Shown: one piece after another, positions 1 to 9,214 of the stretch
How the letters are laid out: each line of letters opens with the position of its first letter
Numbering within the stretch: position 1 is the stretch's first letter
NCBI RefSeq assembly: GCF_001907695.1
Contig: NZ_KV880641.1
Coordinates: 1-64,000 of the forward strand
DNA from: Thalassospira sp. TSL5-1
Lineage (GTDB): Bacteria; Pseudomonadota; Alphaproteobacteria; Rhodospirillales; Thalassospiraceae
Reading direction: 5' to 3'
Length of the DNA: 64,000 nt
Notes under the pieces: model-generated
Seen by the model: only the letters and a program-made list of their open reading frames with translations
Told to the model about the DNA's origin: nothing
The model's database searches: none
Position numbers and translations under genes: made by a program

Positions 1-406
1 CCACCTGTAAACACCTTTTTTGAAGAAAAATGACGTTTTTTACGGAACATTAGGTACAGGCCCGAAACGGTCCGCACAAATGCTGGGGTTTGCGCACTTT
101 GCACATGCAGCATTTTTTTACGTTGCGCAGCACGCAAGGCGATCAATGTCGGATTTATGACAAATGCCAGAGCATGATCTTTCAAAATATCGGCTTGGAG
201 TCCGGGAAGTTACCAGCGAAATGGCAAAAACCGGCGCAGAACGACACAGTATTTTCGCTTTTGTATCCTTTACTCTCGGCGTAAAGAGGTTGGAACTGTA
301 TCAGGGTATAGACCCTTTAATATGACACGGCCCTGAGCGGGTAGGCATGAGACCGATTTCCCGTTCGCAGGACCTTTTTCCCGACAAAGCAGGCAAAGAA
401 CAGATC
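1..406. other. intergenic/edge region without a supported gene
   Basis: No convincing coding region. A 64-codon frame at 90-284 on the plus strand has no ribosome binding site, no recognisable motif and a composition unlike its neighbours. The first 50 bases are rich in A and T runs. It probably holds the promoter of the glycerophosphodiesterase gene and possibly the end of something upstream of the window. Confidence 0.4.
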
Positions 407-1141
407 ATGATCCGCATTCCCCATATTGTTGCCCATCGCGGTGCCTCTATTGAAGCCCCGGAAAACACCATTGCCGCCTTTCGGGTTGCCCAGGCGCGTG
501 GAGTGAACTGGATTGAATGTGATGTGACATTAAGTGCCGATGACCAATGTGTCCTTATTCATGATGACACGCTGGAACGCACCACCAATGGCAGCGGCCC
601 CATTCATCACCATGACCTGGCAACATTACGCCAGCTGGATGCCGGAGCCTGGTTTTCAGACATATATAAAGGCGAGCGCATTCCCACCCTTTCCGAAACG
701 CTTGATACCCTGGCGGCATTGGGCATGGGGGTTAACCTGGAAATCAAACCATCGGGCTGTGATGCCATAAAGCTGGCAGAGGAAGTCGCCCGCGAAATTG
801 CCAACCGCAAGGATGTGCCGATCCTGTTATCGAGCTTTGATCGCGACATTGTTGCGGAGATGGCAAAGCTGTGCCCCGATCATGATTGCGGCTGGCTGGT
901 TGAAGAGATCCCTTCGGACTGGCAGGATGAATATAAGCGCCTGAAGGCCAGCGCCCTGCATGTTGACCATAAACAACTTACAGCAGAAATGTGTGCGGAA
1001 ATAACAGGCGAAAATGTACCTTTGATCTGTTATACGGTGAATGATCCGGACCGGGCACGTAGCCTGCTGTCCTGGGGGGTGAGCAGCATTATCACCGATA
1101 ACCCTGCTTTGATGACCACCGTGATCCCCCCGATCAGATAA
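407..1141 (+). CDS. glycerophosphodiester phosphodiesterase
   Basis: A 244-residue cytoplasmic GDPD-family enzyme, expected to hydrolyse glycerophosphodiesters to an alcohol and glycerol-3-phosphate, feeding phospholipid head-group recycling. The TIM-barrel signature is clear: HRGA with His10, the PENT turn after it, ECD with Glu37 and Asp39, and IHDD with His52; these are the family's general acid/base and metal ligands. There is no signal peptide, so this resembles the cytosolic UgpQ type rather than periplasmic GlpQ. I start at the ATG at 407, because the frame also opens 60 bases upstream but the additional 20 residues carry no homology-like features. It is followed by a MATE transporter gene after about 100 bases. 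The substrate is not predictable from sequence alone. Confidence 0.9.
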   Translation: MIRIPHIVAHRGASIEAPENTIAAFRVAQARGVNWIECDVTLSADDQCVLIHDDTLERTTNGSGPIHHHDLATLRQLDAGAWFSDIYKGERIPTLSETLDTLAALGMGVNLEIKPSGCDAIKLAEEVAREIANRKDVPILLSSFDRDIVAEMAKLCPDHDCGWLVEEIPSDWQDEYKRLKASALHVDHKQLTAEMCAEITGENVPLICYTVNDPDRARSLLSWGVSSIITDNPALMTTVIPPIR

Positions 1142-1237
1142 CAAGACCTCTATTAACAAGATGTCCTAGCAACGATTGCCGTATCACCGCCACCCACGGA
1201 CACGGCACAGAGGGACACATTTCGGAAATGTCTGGAC

Positions 1238-2635
1238 ATGACGACGCCCCAAAACGGCATGACGCCGGATTATTCGCCCCAGCCACTTTATCCCCATAAC
1301 CGGGTAAAACGGCATTTGACAGAGCTGTTCCGCCTGGCGGTTCCGGTTGTGATTGCGCGTATCGGCATGCTGATCATGTCAGTGGTTGATACCATTATTG
1401 TCGGCAATTATGACAGTGCCGGACTGGCCTATCTGAACGTTGCCCATGCGCCGTTCATTTCCCTGCTGGTCACGGGGGTTGGCCTTTTGACCGGCATCAT
1501 GATCATGACATCGCATGCGGTTGGCCGGAAAAACTACCTTGCCGCAGGCCATGTCTGGCGGGCCTGCCTGCCTTATGCCGCCCTTTTGGGGCTTGGTTTG
1601 GGGGCGTTTACCTGGAACATCCACTGGCTGTTTGTTCTGACAGATCAACCTGCCGATATTGCCCTGCATGCCTCGAACCTGGTGCGCATTCTTGCCCTGG
1701 GGCTGCCCGCAGCCCTGATTTACACCGCCTGTTCGTTTTTTATGGAAGGGTTACAGCGCCCGCTGCCCGGCATGGTCATGATGCTGCTGGCCAATGTGGT
1801 GAACCTGTTTCTGGATTACGGGCTGGTGAACGGGGCCTTTGGCATGCCCGAACTGGGTGCCAGTGGCGCTGCATGGACATCAACCATCATTCGCTGGCTG
1901 ATGGCCTTTTCCATGCTGGCCTATGTCTTGATGCTGAAAAACCATGCCCTTTATGGGTTACGGGACGGTTTTTCCGGCTGGTGGCGGAATTCGCGCGAGG
2001 CGCGGTCGGTCGGCTATGCCTCGGGTGCCAGCCAGGGCATGGAAACAATGGCCTTTGCCGCCATGCAGCTTTTTGCCGGGCGCCTGGGAATTGTCGCCGC
2101 CGCAAGTTACGGTATTACCATGACGATCCTGGCCCTGATGTTCATGTTTGCGCTGGGGTTGGCATCGGCAACTTCGGTACGGGTTGGTATTGCCTATGGC
2201 CGGCGCGACCGGGCCGATATGGCGCTGGCGGGCTGGATCGGTCTGGTCACCACCATGCTGGTGATGTTTGGCCTGAGCCTGCCGGTTTATTTCTTTCCCG
2301 GCTGGGTGGCGAACCTATTTAGCGAGGATGCCGTGGTCATTGCCGGGACTTCGGGGCTGTTGATTTTGATGCCAATCATTTTCCCTACCGATGGCGGGCA
2401 GAATGCGGCAATCAATGCCCTGCGCGGTACCGGGGAAAAATGGGCCCCGACCATGCTGCACATGTTTTCCTATATCTTTGTCATGATCCCGGCGGGGTAT
2501 TATCTGGCATTTGTTCAGGGATTGGGCGTAACCGGCCTGTTTTGGGGCATTGCCATTGCCAGCCTGGTGGCGGTCAGCGGCCTTGCCATTCGATTCAAAA
2601 TTGTATCGGCACGGGAATTGCCTGCTTATCCCTAA
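1238..2635 (+). CDS. MATE family multidrug/toxin efflux transporter
   Basis: A 465-residue inner-membrane protein with about twelve hydrophobic helices arranged as two MatE repeats. The first repeat holds the typical stretch around VVDTIIVGNYDSAGLAYLNVA near residues 50-70, and the second repeat begins near residue 260. MATE proteins are Na+ or H+ antiporters that expel cationic drugs or metabolites. Length is normal for the family. The chosen ATG follows a purine-rich GGAAATG stretch; an in-frame ATG seven codons later is also possible. The gene stands alone, with a strong terminator right behind it. Substrate unknown. Confidence 0.92.
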   Translation: MTTPQNGMTPDYSPQPLYPHNRVKRHLTELFRLAVPVVIARIGMLIMSVVDTIIVGNYDSAGLAYLNVAHAPFISLLVTGVGLLTGIMIMTSHAVGRKNYLAAGHVWRACLPYAALLGLGLGAFTWNIHWLFVLTDQPADIALHASNLVRILALGLPAALIYTACSFFMEGLQRPLPGMVMMLLANVVNLFLDYGLVNGAFGMPELGASGAAWTSTIIRWLMAFSMLAYVLMLKNHALYGLRDGFSGWWRNSREARSVGYASGASQGMETMAFAAMQLFAGRLGIVAAASYGITMTILALMFMFALGLASATSVRVGIAYGRRDRADMALAGWIGLVTTMLVMFGLSLPVYFFPGWVANLFSEDAVVIAGTSGLLILMPIIFPTDGGQNAAINALRGTGEKWAPTMLHMFSYIFVMIPAGYYLAFVQGLGVTGLFWGIAIASLVAVSGLAIRFKIVSARELPAYP

Positions 2636-2665
2636 GCGGCACGTCACATTGCACCCCTACAAAAT

Positions 2666-2698
2666 GGTCCGCCCGATATTTTCGGAGCGGACCTTTTT
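2666..2698 (+). terminator. intrinsic terminator after the MATE gene
   Basis: Inverted repeat GGTCCGC (2666-2672) with GCGGACC (2687-2693), extended by an inner CCGA/TCGG pairing, followed by TTTTT at 2694-2698. It closes the MATE transcription unit. Confidence 0.85.
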
Positions 2699-2773
2699 AT
2701 TGCGCCAAAAGCAGGTGACGATCAGACAAACACACCACCCAAAAGACAACACAAAACACGATGGAAAATCGCC

Positions 2774-3142
2774 ATGACGAAAACACCCGCCCCAGCCCCT
2801 AACCCGCCTTCCCCGCAATGGCGTGGCAGCCTGTTTGACGCGATGGCAGTTTTACGAAATCAAACCGATCCGCGATTTGAAATCCTGCTCACGCAGGGCA
2901 GCATGTCGGTCGAAATTTACGCGCCGCAAAAGCAGGACCATCAAACGCCACACCGCCAGGACGAGCTTTATATCATTCAATCCGGTTCCGGCATCTTTAG
3001 CCGGGATGGTCAACGCAGCCCGTGCCGTGCTGGCGATGTGTTATTTGTGCCCGCAGGCATGGATCACCGGTTTGAGGCGTTCACCGATGATTTTGTCACC
3101 TGGGTGATTTTCTGGGGACCGGATGGGGGCGAAACCCCATGA
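2774..3142 (+). CDS. small cupin-domain protein
   Basis: A 122-residue single-domain cupin. The metal-binding motif 1 is visible as H-x-x-x-H-x(3)-E followed by a glycine turn (HQTPHRQDELYIIQSGSG, about residues 56-73), and motif 2 as GDVLFVPAGMDHRF. It is therefore likely a metal-binding beta-barrel, either a small dioxygenase/isomerase or a sensor. It lies alone, 15 bases from the convergent end of the unknown 418-residue gene. Function cannot be narrowed from the sequence. Confidence 0.85.
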   Translation: MTKTPAPAPNPPSPQWRGSLFDAMAVLRNQTDPRFEILLTQGSMSVEIYAPQKQDHQTPHRQDELYIIQSGSGIFSRDGQRSPCRAGDVLFVPAGMDHRFEAFTDDFVTWVIFWGPDGGETP

Positions 3143-3157
3143 CCTATGATTTACCCG

Positions 3158-4414
3158 TCAATTGCGCGTTGCCGCCAGCACCAAGCGCGGCATCAGCATA
3201 TCGCAAAACGGAATAACCAGGGCATCAAAGGCGGCAGCGGCCCGCGGCGCATCAATGCGGATAATATGCTGTTCAATATCGCGCCGGGTGGAAAGGTCGT
3301 TCAGGGCGGCAAGTTCGGGCAGGTTTTGGATCAGCATATCGTAAAACCCGGCCTGATCAGCCGTGACATGTCCATCGCCAACATTGGACAGGTGATTATA
3401 AAGCGCCATCGCCAGAAACCAGCGGCAATAAGGCACCAGCCCCTGAATAATATCATCGCGCTGGGCGGACTGAACATATTGCTGCAGGTCCGGGTCGAGC
3501 CAGACGGCATTTTGCACCCCGGCAACAAAGGCATTACGCAATGCCGGGCGGTCTTCGGTAAAGAACACACCGGTGAGCCAGCCGGACAAACCATCCAAAG
3601 CAGCCTTGCGGCTTTCGGGCGTTGAATTGGGCCCATAATCCAGCGCAGGCAAAGGCGGCTGGCCCGGCATGGCAAGGGCCGCCACCGCCAGATCCATCAC
3701 CGCATGAGTCAACCAGGCCTGATGCCAGATTTGCATAGGGCGAAAGAACGGTTCCTTTTCGGCCCCGCCCGCCTCGATCCAGCTTTCAATCAAATGGCTG
3801 CGCCCCAGCGCAATGCCGATTTGCAAGGCGGCTTCAAAGCCGATACCACCGCCCTGCACCAAATGACGGGTGCCCAGCATATCTTCAAGCAACGGCAGGG
3901 TGGCAGCCGGATGATCGCTGCGCACACCCGAGCCCAGCGGCAGATAAAACGCTACTGCATCACTATGCCCGAGAACCGCACGCACATGCCGCCCGAAACG
4001 GCCCCAAAACACAAGGCGCACCGGTTCAGACCGCTTGCGCCATAAAGGCCGGGTTTCATCCCAGTTGGCGGTTTCAAAATCGGCCAGGGTCAAAGATTTG
4101 GCCAGTCGCGCCAGTGGTTTTTCAAGTGCTGCATCAAGCTCCGACAAGGGGCCGACATGGGCAATTGACAAGCGCCAGCCCGGTTGTTCATGGGGGTGAT
4201 GGTCCAGCCATAAATGGGCAAAGCCGTCGGACCCGGCACGCTCCATGGCCGGAGCGACCAGATCGAGGAACATTTGCAGGGCGGCGGGAATATTAGCCAC
4301 ATCATGATTGGGCAGGGCATCGCCGACCATGAAGGTGCGGAGCGTGACATCTTCGCCATCGGGCCGGTTGGCAAAAAGCGGAGGGAGGAAACCAGCATAA
4401 GGGTCGATGGACAT
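3158..4414 (-). CDS. conserved-looking protein of unknown function, 418 aa
   Basis: I do not recognise this protein. It is 418 residues, without signal peptide or clear membrane segment, with many Trp and His residues (for example LWLDHHPHEQPGW near residue 70 and MQIWHQAWLTHAVMDLA near 230) and a C-terminal half that looks largely alpha-helical. The codon usage matches neighbours and the frame is long and uninterrupted, so it is a real gene. It sits 53 bases downstream of the fetB-like gene on the same strand, so it may be the last gene of the araC-fetA-fetB unit. It converges on the cupin gene. Confidence 0.75.
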   Translation of the reverse strand: MSIDPYAGFLPPLFANRPDGEDVTLRTFMVGDALPNHDVANIPAALQMFLDLVAPAMERAGSDGFAHLWLDHHPHEQPGWRLSIAHVGPLSELDAALEKPLARLAKSLTLADFETANWDETRPLWRKRSEPVRLVFWGRFGRHVRAVLGHSDAVAFYLPLGSGVRSDHPAATLPLLEDMLGTRHLVQGGGIGFEAALQIGIALGRSHLIESWIEAGGAEKEPFFRPMQIWHQAWLTHAVMDLAVAALAMPGQPPLPALDYGPNSTPESRKAALDGLSGWLTGVFFTEDRPALRNAFVAGVQNAVWLDPDLQQYVQSAQRDDIIQGLVPYCRWFLAMALYNHLSNVGDGHVTADQAGFYDMLIQNLPELAALNDLSTRRDIEQHIIRIDAPRAAAAFDALVIPFCDMLMPRLVLAATRN

Positions 4415-4467
4415 AAGACATACTCGCTTTTTACAAAACCGGATGAAGACCCGGCGACCAAGAAAGA

Positions 4468-5271
4468 CTAGCGCGAAACAAGACGGTCCAGACGCAGGCG
4501 ATGTCGGGCATCACTTAACCGCCAAACACCGGACTGCACCGCCAGCCACACCCCCAGTCCGGTGGCACCGGCAATCAGAAACATCAAAAGTAGCTGATAA
4601 AGAACCGCCTGCAAGGGGTCAATCCCGGCCAGGATTTGCCCGGTCATCATACCGGGAATAAAAACAATACCGCAGGCCGACATGGAATTAAGAATGGGCG
4701 TGAGGCCATTTTGCATGGCAACCTTTACGGCCGGGGCAAAGGCCTTTCGGCGTGTACCACCAAGGGCCAGCCGGGCCTCGATCGCGGGGCGCATATCGTG
4801 CACCGCTTCGCCCAAGCGCATCATACCCAGCGACACACCATTCAAACTATTGCCCAAAACCATGCCCAACAGCGGCACAACAAACCGCGGATCATACCAG
4901 GGATCAGGCCTAAACTGGGTTGCCAGGGCGAACCCCGTGACCAGAATGGAGGCCGCCGCCATCGCCCCGGTACCAAAGGCAAAACCCCACAGCCCGGAAA
5001 AACGGTGTTTCTGGCGGGCCGTTGCCTCGCGCCCGGCAAACAACACCATCATCAGCACCAGCAATGCCGTCCAGAGCGGAGCATTCAGCGCAAACAGATA
5101 TTTCAGCACCAGCCCCAGCAGCAAAAGCTGCACCACCATGCGCAGGGCCGCGACAAGAATGCGTCGCCCAAGCCCCAAACGATAGATCACCGATACCAGA
5201 CCATGCGCCAGCAATAATGCAGCAGCCAAGCCGACATCAAAAATATCAAGCCGGATGAAAGGTTCGATCAT
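4468..5271 (-). CDS. fetB: FetB-like ABC transporter permease (UPF0014 family)
   Basis: A 267-residue inner-membrane protein with about six to seven hydrophobic helices, matching the UPF0014/FetB family. Recognisable conserved parts are LRMVVQLLLLGLVL, the PLLGMVLGNSLNGVSLG stretch and the GIVFIPGMMTGQILAG stretch, both typical of FetB. In Escherichia coli FetAB exports iron and helps peroxide resistance. The start is set at the ATG at 5271, whose ATGA overlaps the stop of the ATPase gene, showing translational coupling; the frame is open 17 codons further upstream but that segment lies inside the ATPase gene. Iron as the substrate is inferred by family only. Confidence 0.85.
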   Translation of the reverse strand: MIEPFIRLDIFDVGLAAALLLAHGLVSVIYRLGLGRRILVAALRMVVQLLLLGLVLKYLFALNAPLWTALLVLMMVLFAGREATARQKHRFSGLWGFAFGTGAMAAASILVTGFALATQFRPDPWYDPRFVVPLLGMVLGNSLNGVSLGMMRLGEAVHDMRPAIEARLALGGTRRKAFAPAVKVAMQNGLTPILNSMSACGIVFIPGMMTGQILAGIDPLQAVLYQLLLMFLIAGATGLGVWLAVQSGVWRLSDARHRLRLDRLVSR

Positions 5272-5912
5272 GCCTGAGGACCTTCTTGCATGGCCGTCGC
5301 GTCTGGCGGGATTTCCCGGCACCCCTGTGGATCGAGATGATAGTGGCGATCGCCGATCTCGCGGGCCTGGGCGGCGTTGTGGGTCACAAGCAAAATCGCC
5401 CCGCCCCGTGCGGCGAAGTGGCGCAGCATGTTTTGCACCGCCTGTGTGCTTTCCGGGTCCAGGGCGGAGGTGGGTTCATCGAGCAGCAAAACCGCCGGTG
5501 CCCCCTCCATGCCCCGCAACAGGGCAAGGCGCTGCCGCTCGCCAGTGGAAAGTTCAGCAATCGGGCGGTCCATAACGGCTTCGGCCAACAGCAGAGAGGA
5601 CAGACGGGTTTGCACCGCACTGGGTTCGCGAAAATGCGCCCGGGCTGTTTCCGCCCACCAGCCCGGTTCGGCCGCCACATAACGCACCCGGTCGCGCCAT
5701 TTGGGCGCAGGCATGGCGGATAGGGCGATATTACGCAACATGACCGTACCCGATGAGGCCGGTTCCAGGTCCGCTATGGCGCGCAAAAGGCGGCTTTTGC
5801 CAATGCCGGATGGTCCGCGCAGAGTGATAATTTCACCCACATGCAGGCACAGCGACACCGGTGGCAAATCACCCACGGTCAGACCATCAATTTCAAGAAC
5901 GCGATCAGCCAT
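5268..5912 (-). CDS. fetA: FetA-like ABC transporter ATP-binding protein
   Basis: A 214-residue nucleotide-binding subunit. Walker A is GPSGIGKS near residue 34, the signature is LSTGERQRLALLRG, Walker B is VLLLDEPTSALD, and the switch histidine is in LLVTHN. It partners with the FetB-like permease directly downstream, to which it is coupled by a 4-base overlap. The start ATG at 5912 is preceded by AAGGTGA at good spacing. Length fits FetA. It begins only 25 bases after the AraC-type regulator gene, so the three genes probably form one operon. Confidence 0.87.
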   Translation of the reverse strand: MADRVLEIDGLTVGDLPPVSLCLHVGEIITLRGPSGIGKSRLLRAIADLEPASSGTVMLRNIALSAMPAPKWRDRVRYVAAEPGWWAETARAHFREPSAVQTRLSSLLLAEAVMDRPIAELSTGERQRLALLRGMEGAPAVLLLDEPTSALDPESTQAVQNMLRHFAARGGAILLVTHNAAQAREIGDRHYHLDPQGCREIPPDATAMQEGPQA

Positions 5913-5937
5913 TGGTCACCTTGAACATCGCCAGGGA

Positions 5938-6897
5938 TCAGGCGCGGGTCAGGCCCGCATGCCCCAGCGAAGCCTCACGATAAACCGATGGCGGCATGCC
6001 GACAAGACGGCGAAAATCGCGCGAGAAATGGGCATTATCGGTAAAACCACACCAATAGCCGATTTCACCGATTGAAAGGTTCGTGCCACTGATCAGGCGG
6101 CAGGCTTCGCGCACACGGGTTAAACGCAGCAAATCAGAAAAACGGGTATTGGCGCTTTGCAACCGGCGCTGCAGGGTTCGGGCTGATGTGTCCATCTCGC
6201 GGGCGACATCATCAATCGTCCAGCCCCGGCCAACATCATTTTCCAGCATCGCGACAAGTTTGCGCACCACGGGCCGCCCCGCCACCGCAGACGGTGCCGT
6301 TCCGGGCATATTGGCCATAAACGGATAACCCGGCGACACCGGGACAAAACTTTGCCAGCTAATGCGCCAGCGCAGGCCGCGCCCGGCAAAATCACGCACC
6401 TTGACCAATTTACCATTGCGCACCATCGTCACAGCAGAGCCGTGCGATGGCAAAATCACGCTGGTAATGCCCTCGACCCCGATGGCTTCAAGAAGGCCAA
6501 CAATAAAGCCATGCAATAACAGGTTTTCCACCCGTGAGGGGGCCTGGCCGCGCACGGTGCCGCGATGCAGGGTGATCGACCGGCTGGTGGTGGTAAATTC
6601 GGTGCGCCCGCGGGCATGGGAATAGCTTTCAAGGCGACGCCAGCGTTCAACAATCAGCTGCGGGCTACCGCCATAACGCAGCATGGTCAAAACCGGAGCC
6701 TGTTCCTTTAAGGCCAAATGGCGCCCCAGCTTGACCAGCACATAAGCCCCCACGGCTTCTTCTAGAGCGAGCATGACCGAACGCAGGCGCCCCGCCGTCA
6801 TGACGGTACCCTCGGGCACAAGGCCATATCCCTGTGGAAGCCAGGCGAGCTGACGAATCAATGCTCCCTGCAGACCGAACGAAACAAATTCCTGCAT
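5938..6897 (-). CDS. AraC-family transcriptional regulator
   Basis: A 319-residue regulator with an N-terminal AraC-type ligand/dimerisation domain of the PF12625 kind (about residues 20-200) and a C-terminal AraC/XylS double helix-turn-helix (about 215-310), seen in WTIDDVAREMDTSARTLQRRL and LSIGEIGYWCGFTDNAHFSRDFRRLVG. The ATG at 6897 follows AGAGGGG. It is transcribed towards fetA-fetB with a 25-base gap, which suggests it controls the exporter genes, though no binding site could be identified. The ligand is unknown; N-terminal domains of this type bind small hydrophobic or amino-acid-like molecules. Confidence 0.88.
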   Translation of the reverse strand: MQEFVSFGLQGALIRQLAWLPQGYGLVPEGTVMTAGRLRSVMLALEEAVGAYVLVKLGRHLALKEQAPVLTMLRYGGSPQLIVERWRRLESYSHARGRTEFTTTSRSITLHRGTVRGQAPSRVENLLLHGFIVGLLEAIGVEGITSVILPSHGSAVTMVRNGKLVKVRDFAGRGLRWRISWQSFVPVSPGYPFMANMPGTAPSAVAGRPVVRKLVAMLENDVGRGWTIDDVAREMDTSARTLQRRLQSANTRFSDLLRLTRVREACRLISGTNLSIGEIGYWCGFTDNAHFSRDFRRLVGMPPSVYREASLGHAGLTRA

Positions 6898-7105
6898 TAA
6901 CGCAACGCACCCCTCTTTAATGGCGCAATCTTACAAGCATTCTGCGTTTAGGTCATCCTGCCATAAAAAATATCACGAAGCTGTTACAAAACAATTTCGC
7001 GGTCGCATCGAAGACAACAAATACAACCCTTCAGATTCAGGTGGGGGTTCGCGAATGGAATACAATGTGTCATGCTGTGGCTTTAAAAATGACGAAAGGA
7101 TAACC

Positions 7106-7582
7106 GTGATCAGGGTTTTGTTTGTTTGCACCGGAAATATCTGCCGCTCTCCCACCGCAGATGGCGTCTTTGCCAAAATGATCGAGGATGCGGGACTTGC
7201 GGGAAAAGTTATCGTCGATAGCTGCGGCACCACGGGCTATCATGTCGGCGAACCGGCTGATCGGCGCGCCATACAGGAAGCCCGCAAACGCGGTTATGAC
7301 CTGACCCATTTACGCGCCCGTAAATTGATACAAGCCGATTTCGAGAATTTCGATTACCTGATCGCTATGGATGACGGCCATCTTGAGGCGCTTGAACGCG
7401 CTTGCCCGGAACACTATCGCGACCGCGTGAAACTGTTTCTTGATTACCATCCGGCGCACCGGGGCGAAAGTGTGCCCGATCCCTATTATGGCGGGACACA
7501 AGGCTTTACCCATGTGCTTGATCTGATCGAGGAAACATCGCGGAACCTGCTTAAAGAACTGCGCCAGACCCACAAGCTGTAA
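7106..7582 (+). CDS. low-molecular-weight protein-tyrosine-phosphatase family protein
   Basis: A 158-residue enzyme of the LMW-PTP family. The N-terminal P-loop is VCTGNICRSP, with nucleophile Cys8, the C-x5-R spacing and the following Ser, and the general-acid loop is VPDPYYGG near residue 125. I choose the GTG at 7106 as start because GAAAGGA at 7094-7100 sits five bases before it and the protein then begins right at the first beta-strand; the frame remains open upstream to 6920 with ATG at 7055, but LMW-PTPs have no such extension. The next gene begins 15 bases later, so the two are probably cotranscribed. Confidence 0.88.
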   Translation: MIRVLFVCTGNICRSPTADGVFAKMIEDAGLAGKVIVDSCGTTGYHVGEPADRRAIQEARKRGYDLTHLRARKLIQADFENFDYLIAMDDGHLEALERACPEHYRDRVKLFLDYHPAHRGESVPDPYYGGTQGFTHVLDLIEETSRNLLKELRQTHKL

Positions 7583-7597
7583 ACACAATGGCTCGAT

Positions 7598-8491
7598 ATG
7601 GCACGGACAGAACGCATATTGGATCAAAAACGTATCGCAGATACCATCGGATGCACCGTCCGCCATATGCGTGTGATGACGCAAAGCGACATGACCTGCG
7701 TGATGTGGGCCGAGCTTGAGGATACCGACGGTGGCGAACCAACGGCCATGGTTCCGCGACAGGTCGTTGTCAAACACACCGCCGATAACACCGCGCTTAT
7801 TGAAGGCCGGATGTTACAAAAACTGGGCGCGCTCTCTCCCATCCGCTATCCGGGGGTGCTTTACGGCGATGATCACCTGTTGGTCATGGATTACATTGAT
7901 GCCGATGGTCAGGCGGGACCATCTGGGGCGCAGGATCTGGCACAACAGCTGGCCGCGCAACATGACATTACCCAACCGGATTTCGGGCTGGAATTTGATA
8001 CCCTGATTGGTGGCTTGTACCAGCCCAATCCCCCCTGTGCCAACTGGCTGGAATTTTTCCGTGATCAGCGCCTGTTATTTATGGCGCAATGTGCCAGCGA
8101 CAGCGGAAAGCTGCCCGCACGGCTATATCATCGCATTGAAAAACTTTGCACCCGGCTGGACGAATTTATAGCCCCCGATGTTAAACCGTCCCTGCTGCAT
8201 GGCGATTTGTGGGGCGGGAATATTCTGTATCATCAGGGAAAACTGGCCGGGCTGATTGACCCGGCACTGTATTTTGGCGATGCGGAAATCGAACTGGCCT
8301 TTGGCACCCTGTTTGGTGACCTGAATAACGACTTTTTCGATACTTATCGCCAGTATCGCCCGCTGGAGCGGGATTTCTTCACCACCCGGCGCGACCTTTA
8401 CAATCTTTATCCGCTACTCGTGCATGTTCGCCTGTTTGGCGGCAGCTATGTGAACGCGGTTGACCACAACTTGGCGCAGTTGGGGTTTTAA
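7598..8491 (+). CDS. fructosamine kinase family protein
   Basis: A 297-residue kinase of the fructosamine-3-kinase family, which phosphorylates ketosamines on glycated amines so that the adduct falls off. The catalytic loop HGDLWGGN near residue 200, the following IDPALYFGDAEIELA metal-binding segment, and VVVKH for the ATP-binding lysine are all present. A linked LMW-PTP gene lies 15 bases upstream; phosphatase/FN3K pairs are known as candidate protein deglycation partners. No strong ribosome site is seen, consistent with coupling. The unit ends at a clear terminator. Confidence 0.87.
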   Translation: MARTERILDQKRIADTIGCTVRHMRVMTQSDMTCVMWAELEDTDGGEPTAMVPRQVVVKHTADNTALIEGRMLQKLGALSPIRYPGVLYGDDHLLVMDYIDADGQAGPSGAQDLAQQLAAQHDITQPDFGLEFDTLIGGLYQPNPPCANWLEFFRDQRLLFMAQCASDSGKLPARLYHRIEKLCTRLDEFIAPDVKPSLLHGDLWGGNILYHQGKLAGLIDPALYFGDAEIELAFGTLFGDLNNDFFDTYRQYRPLERDFFTTRRDLYNLYPLLVHVRLFGGSYVNAVDHNLAQLGF

Positions 8492-8498
8492 CAAAAAA

Positions 8499-8525
8499 GG
8501 CCGCATCGGCGGGATGCGGCCCTTT
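8499..8525. terminator. intrinsic terminator between fructosamine kinase and folE
   Basis: GGCCGCATC (8499-8507) and GATGCGGCC (8513-8521) form a 9-bp perfect stem with a 5-base loop. There are A residues on the left and CTTT on the right, so it could serve both converging genes. Confidence 0.85.
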
Positions 8526-8551
8526 GAAAATCATGATCCGTGACAGGCTAA

Positions 8552-9142
8552 TTATTTGCCGATCATGGAGAAGAACTCGCGCCGAGTATTGGCATCATCA
8601 CGGAAAGCACCAAGCATGCGGCTTGTGACCATCGAGACACCGGTTTTATGCACCCCGCGCGTGCTCATGCACTGATGATTGGCATCAATGACAACGGCAA
8701 CACCCAGGGGATCAAGCTCTTCCTGAATGGTGTTGGCGATTTGCGATGTCATTTTTTCCTGGATTTGAAGACGTTTGGCATAAACCTCGACAACGCGGGC
8801 CAACTTTGAAATACCAACGACGCGCTTGCGCGGCAAATAGGCTACATGCGCCGTGCCGATAATCGGCACCATATGATGTTCACAATAGGATTCAACGCGA
8901 ATGTCGCGCAATAGGACGATTTCATCGTATCCTTCGGTTTCTTCAAAGGTACGGCGCAAAATTTCTGCCGGATCCTGCTGATAACCGGCAAAAAATTCGC
9001 CATAAGACCGCACGACACGATCAGGTGTGCCCAGCAGACCTTCACGCTCCGGATCATCCCCCGCCCAGCGCAGCAATGTCCTTACCGCTTCTTCAGCCTC
9101 TTCACGGCTGGGGCGGTTCACTGCCGTTTCCTCATTGCACAT
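8552..9142 (-). CDS. folE: GTP cyclohydrolase I, type IA
   Basis: A 196-residue enzyme converting GTP to 7,8-dihydroneopterin triphosphate, the first step to tetrahydrofolate and, in many bacteria, queuosine. The zinc site is intact: CEHH near residue 86 and the Cys of CMSTRGV near 157. The stretches GTAHVAYLP and [22 protein letters not shown] are diagnostic. The ATG at 9142 has AGAGGAAC at proper distance. It faces the fructosamine kinase gene across a shared terminator and lies 72 bases downstream of apaG on the same strand. Confidence 0.96.
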   Translation of the reverse strand: MCNEETAVNRPSREEAEEAVRTLLRWAGDDPEREGLLGTPDRVVRSYGEFFAGYQQDPAEILRRTFEETEGYDEIVLLRDIRVESYCEHHMVPIIGTAHVAYLPRKRVVGISKLARVVEVYAKRLQIQEKMTSQIANTIQEELDPLGVAVVIDANHQCMSTRGVHKTGVSMVTSRMLGAFRDDANTRREFFSMIGK

Positions 9143-9214
9143 ATTTGTTCCTCTTTATCTGTCCTGAACGGTTCTTTGCACCTGACCCTGGCAAAGCTTT
9201 CCTGTTTTTTACAA

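Noticed and set aside
90-284. 64-codon plus-strand frame at the window start
   Set aside because: No ribosome site and no recognisable feature.
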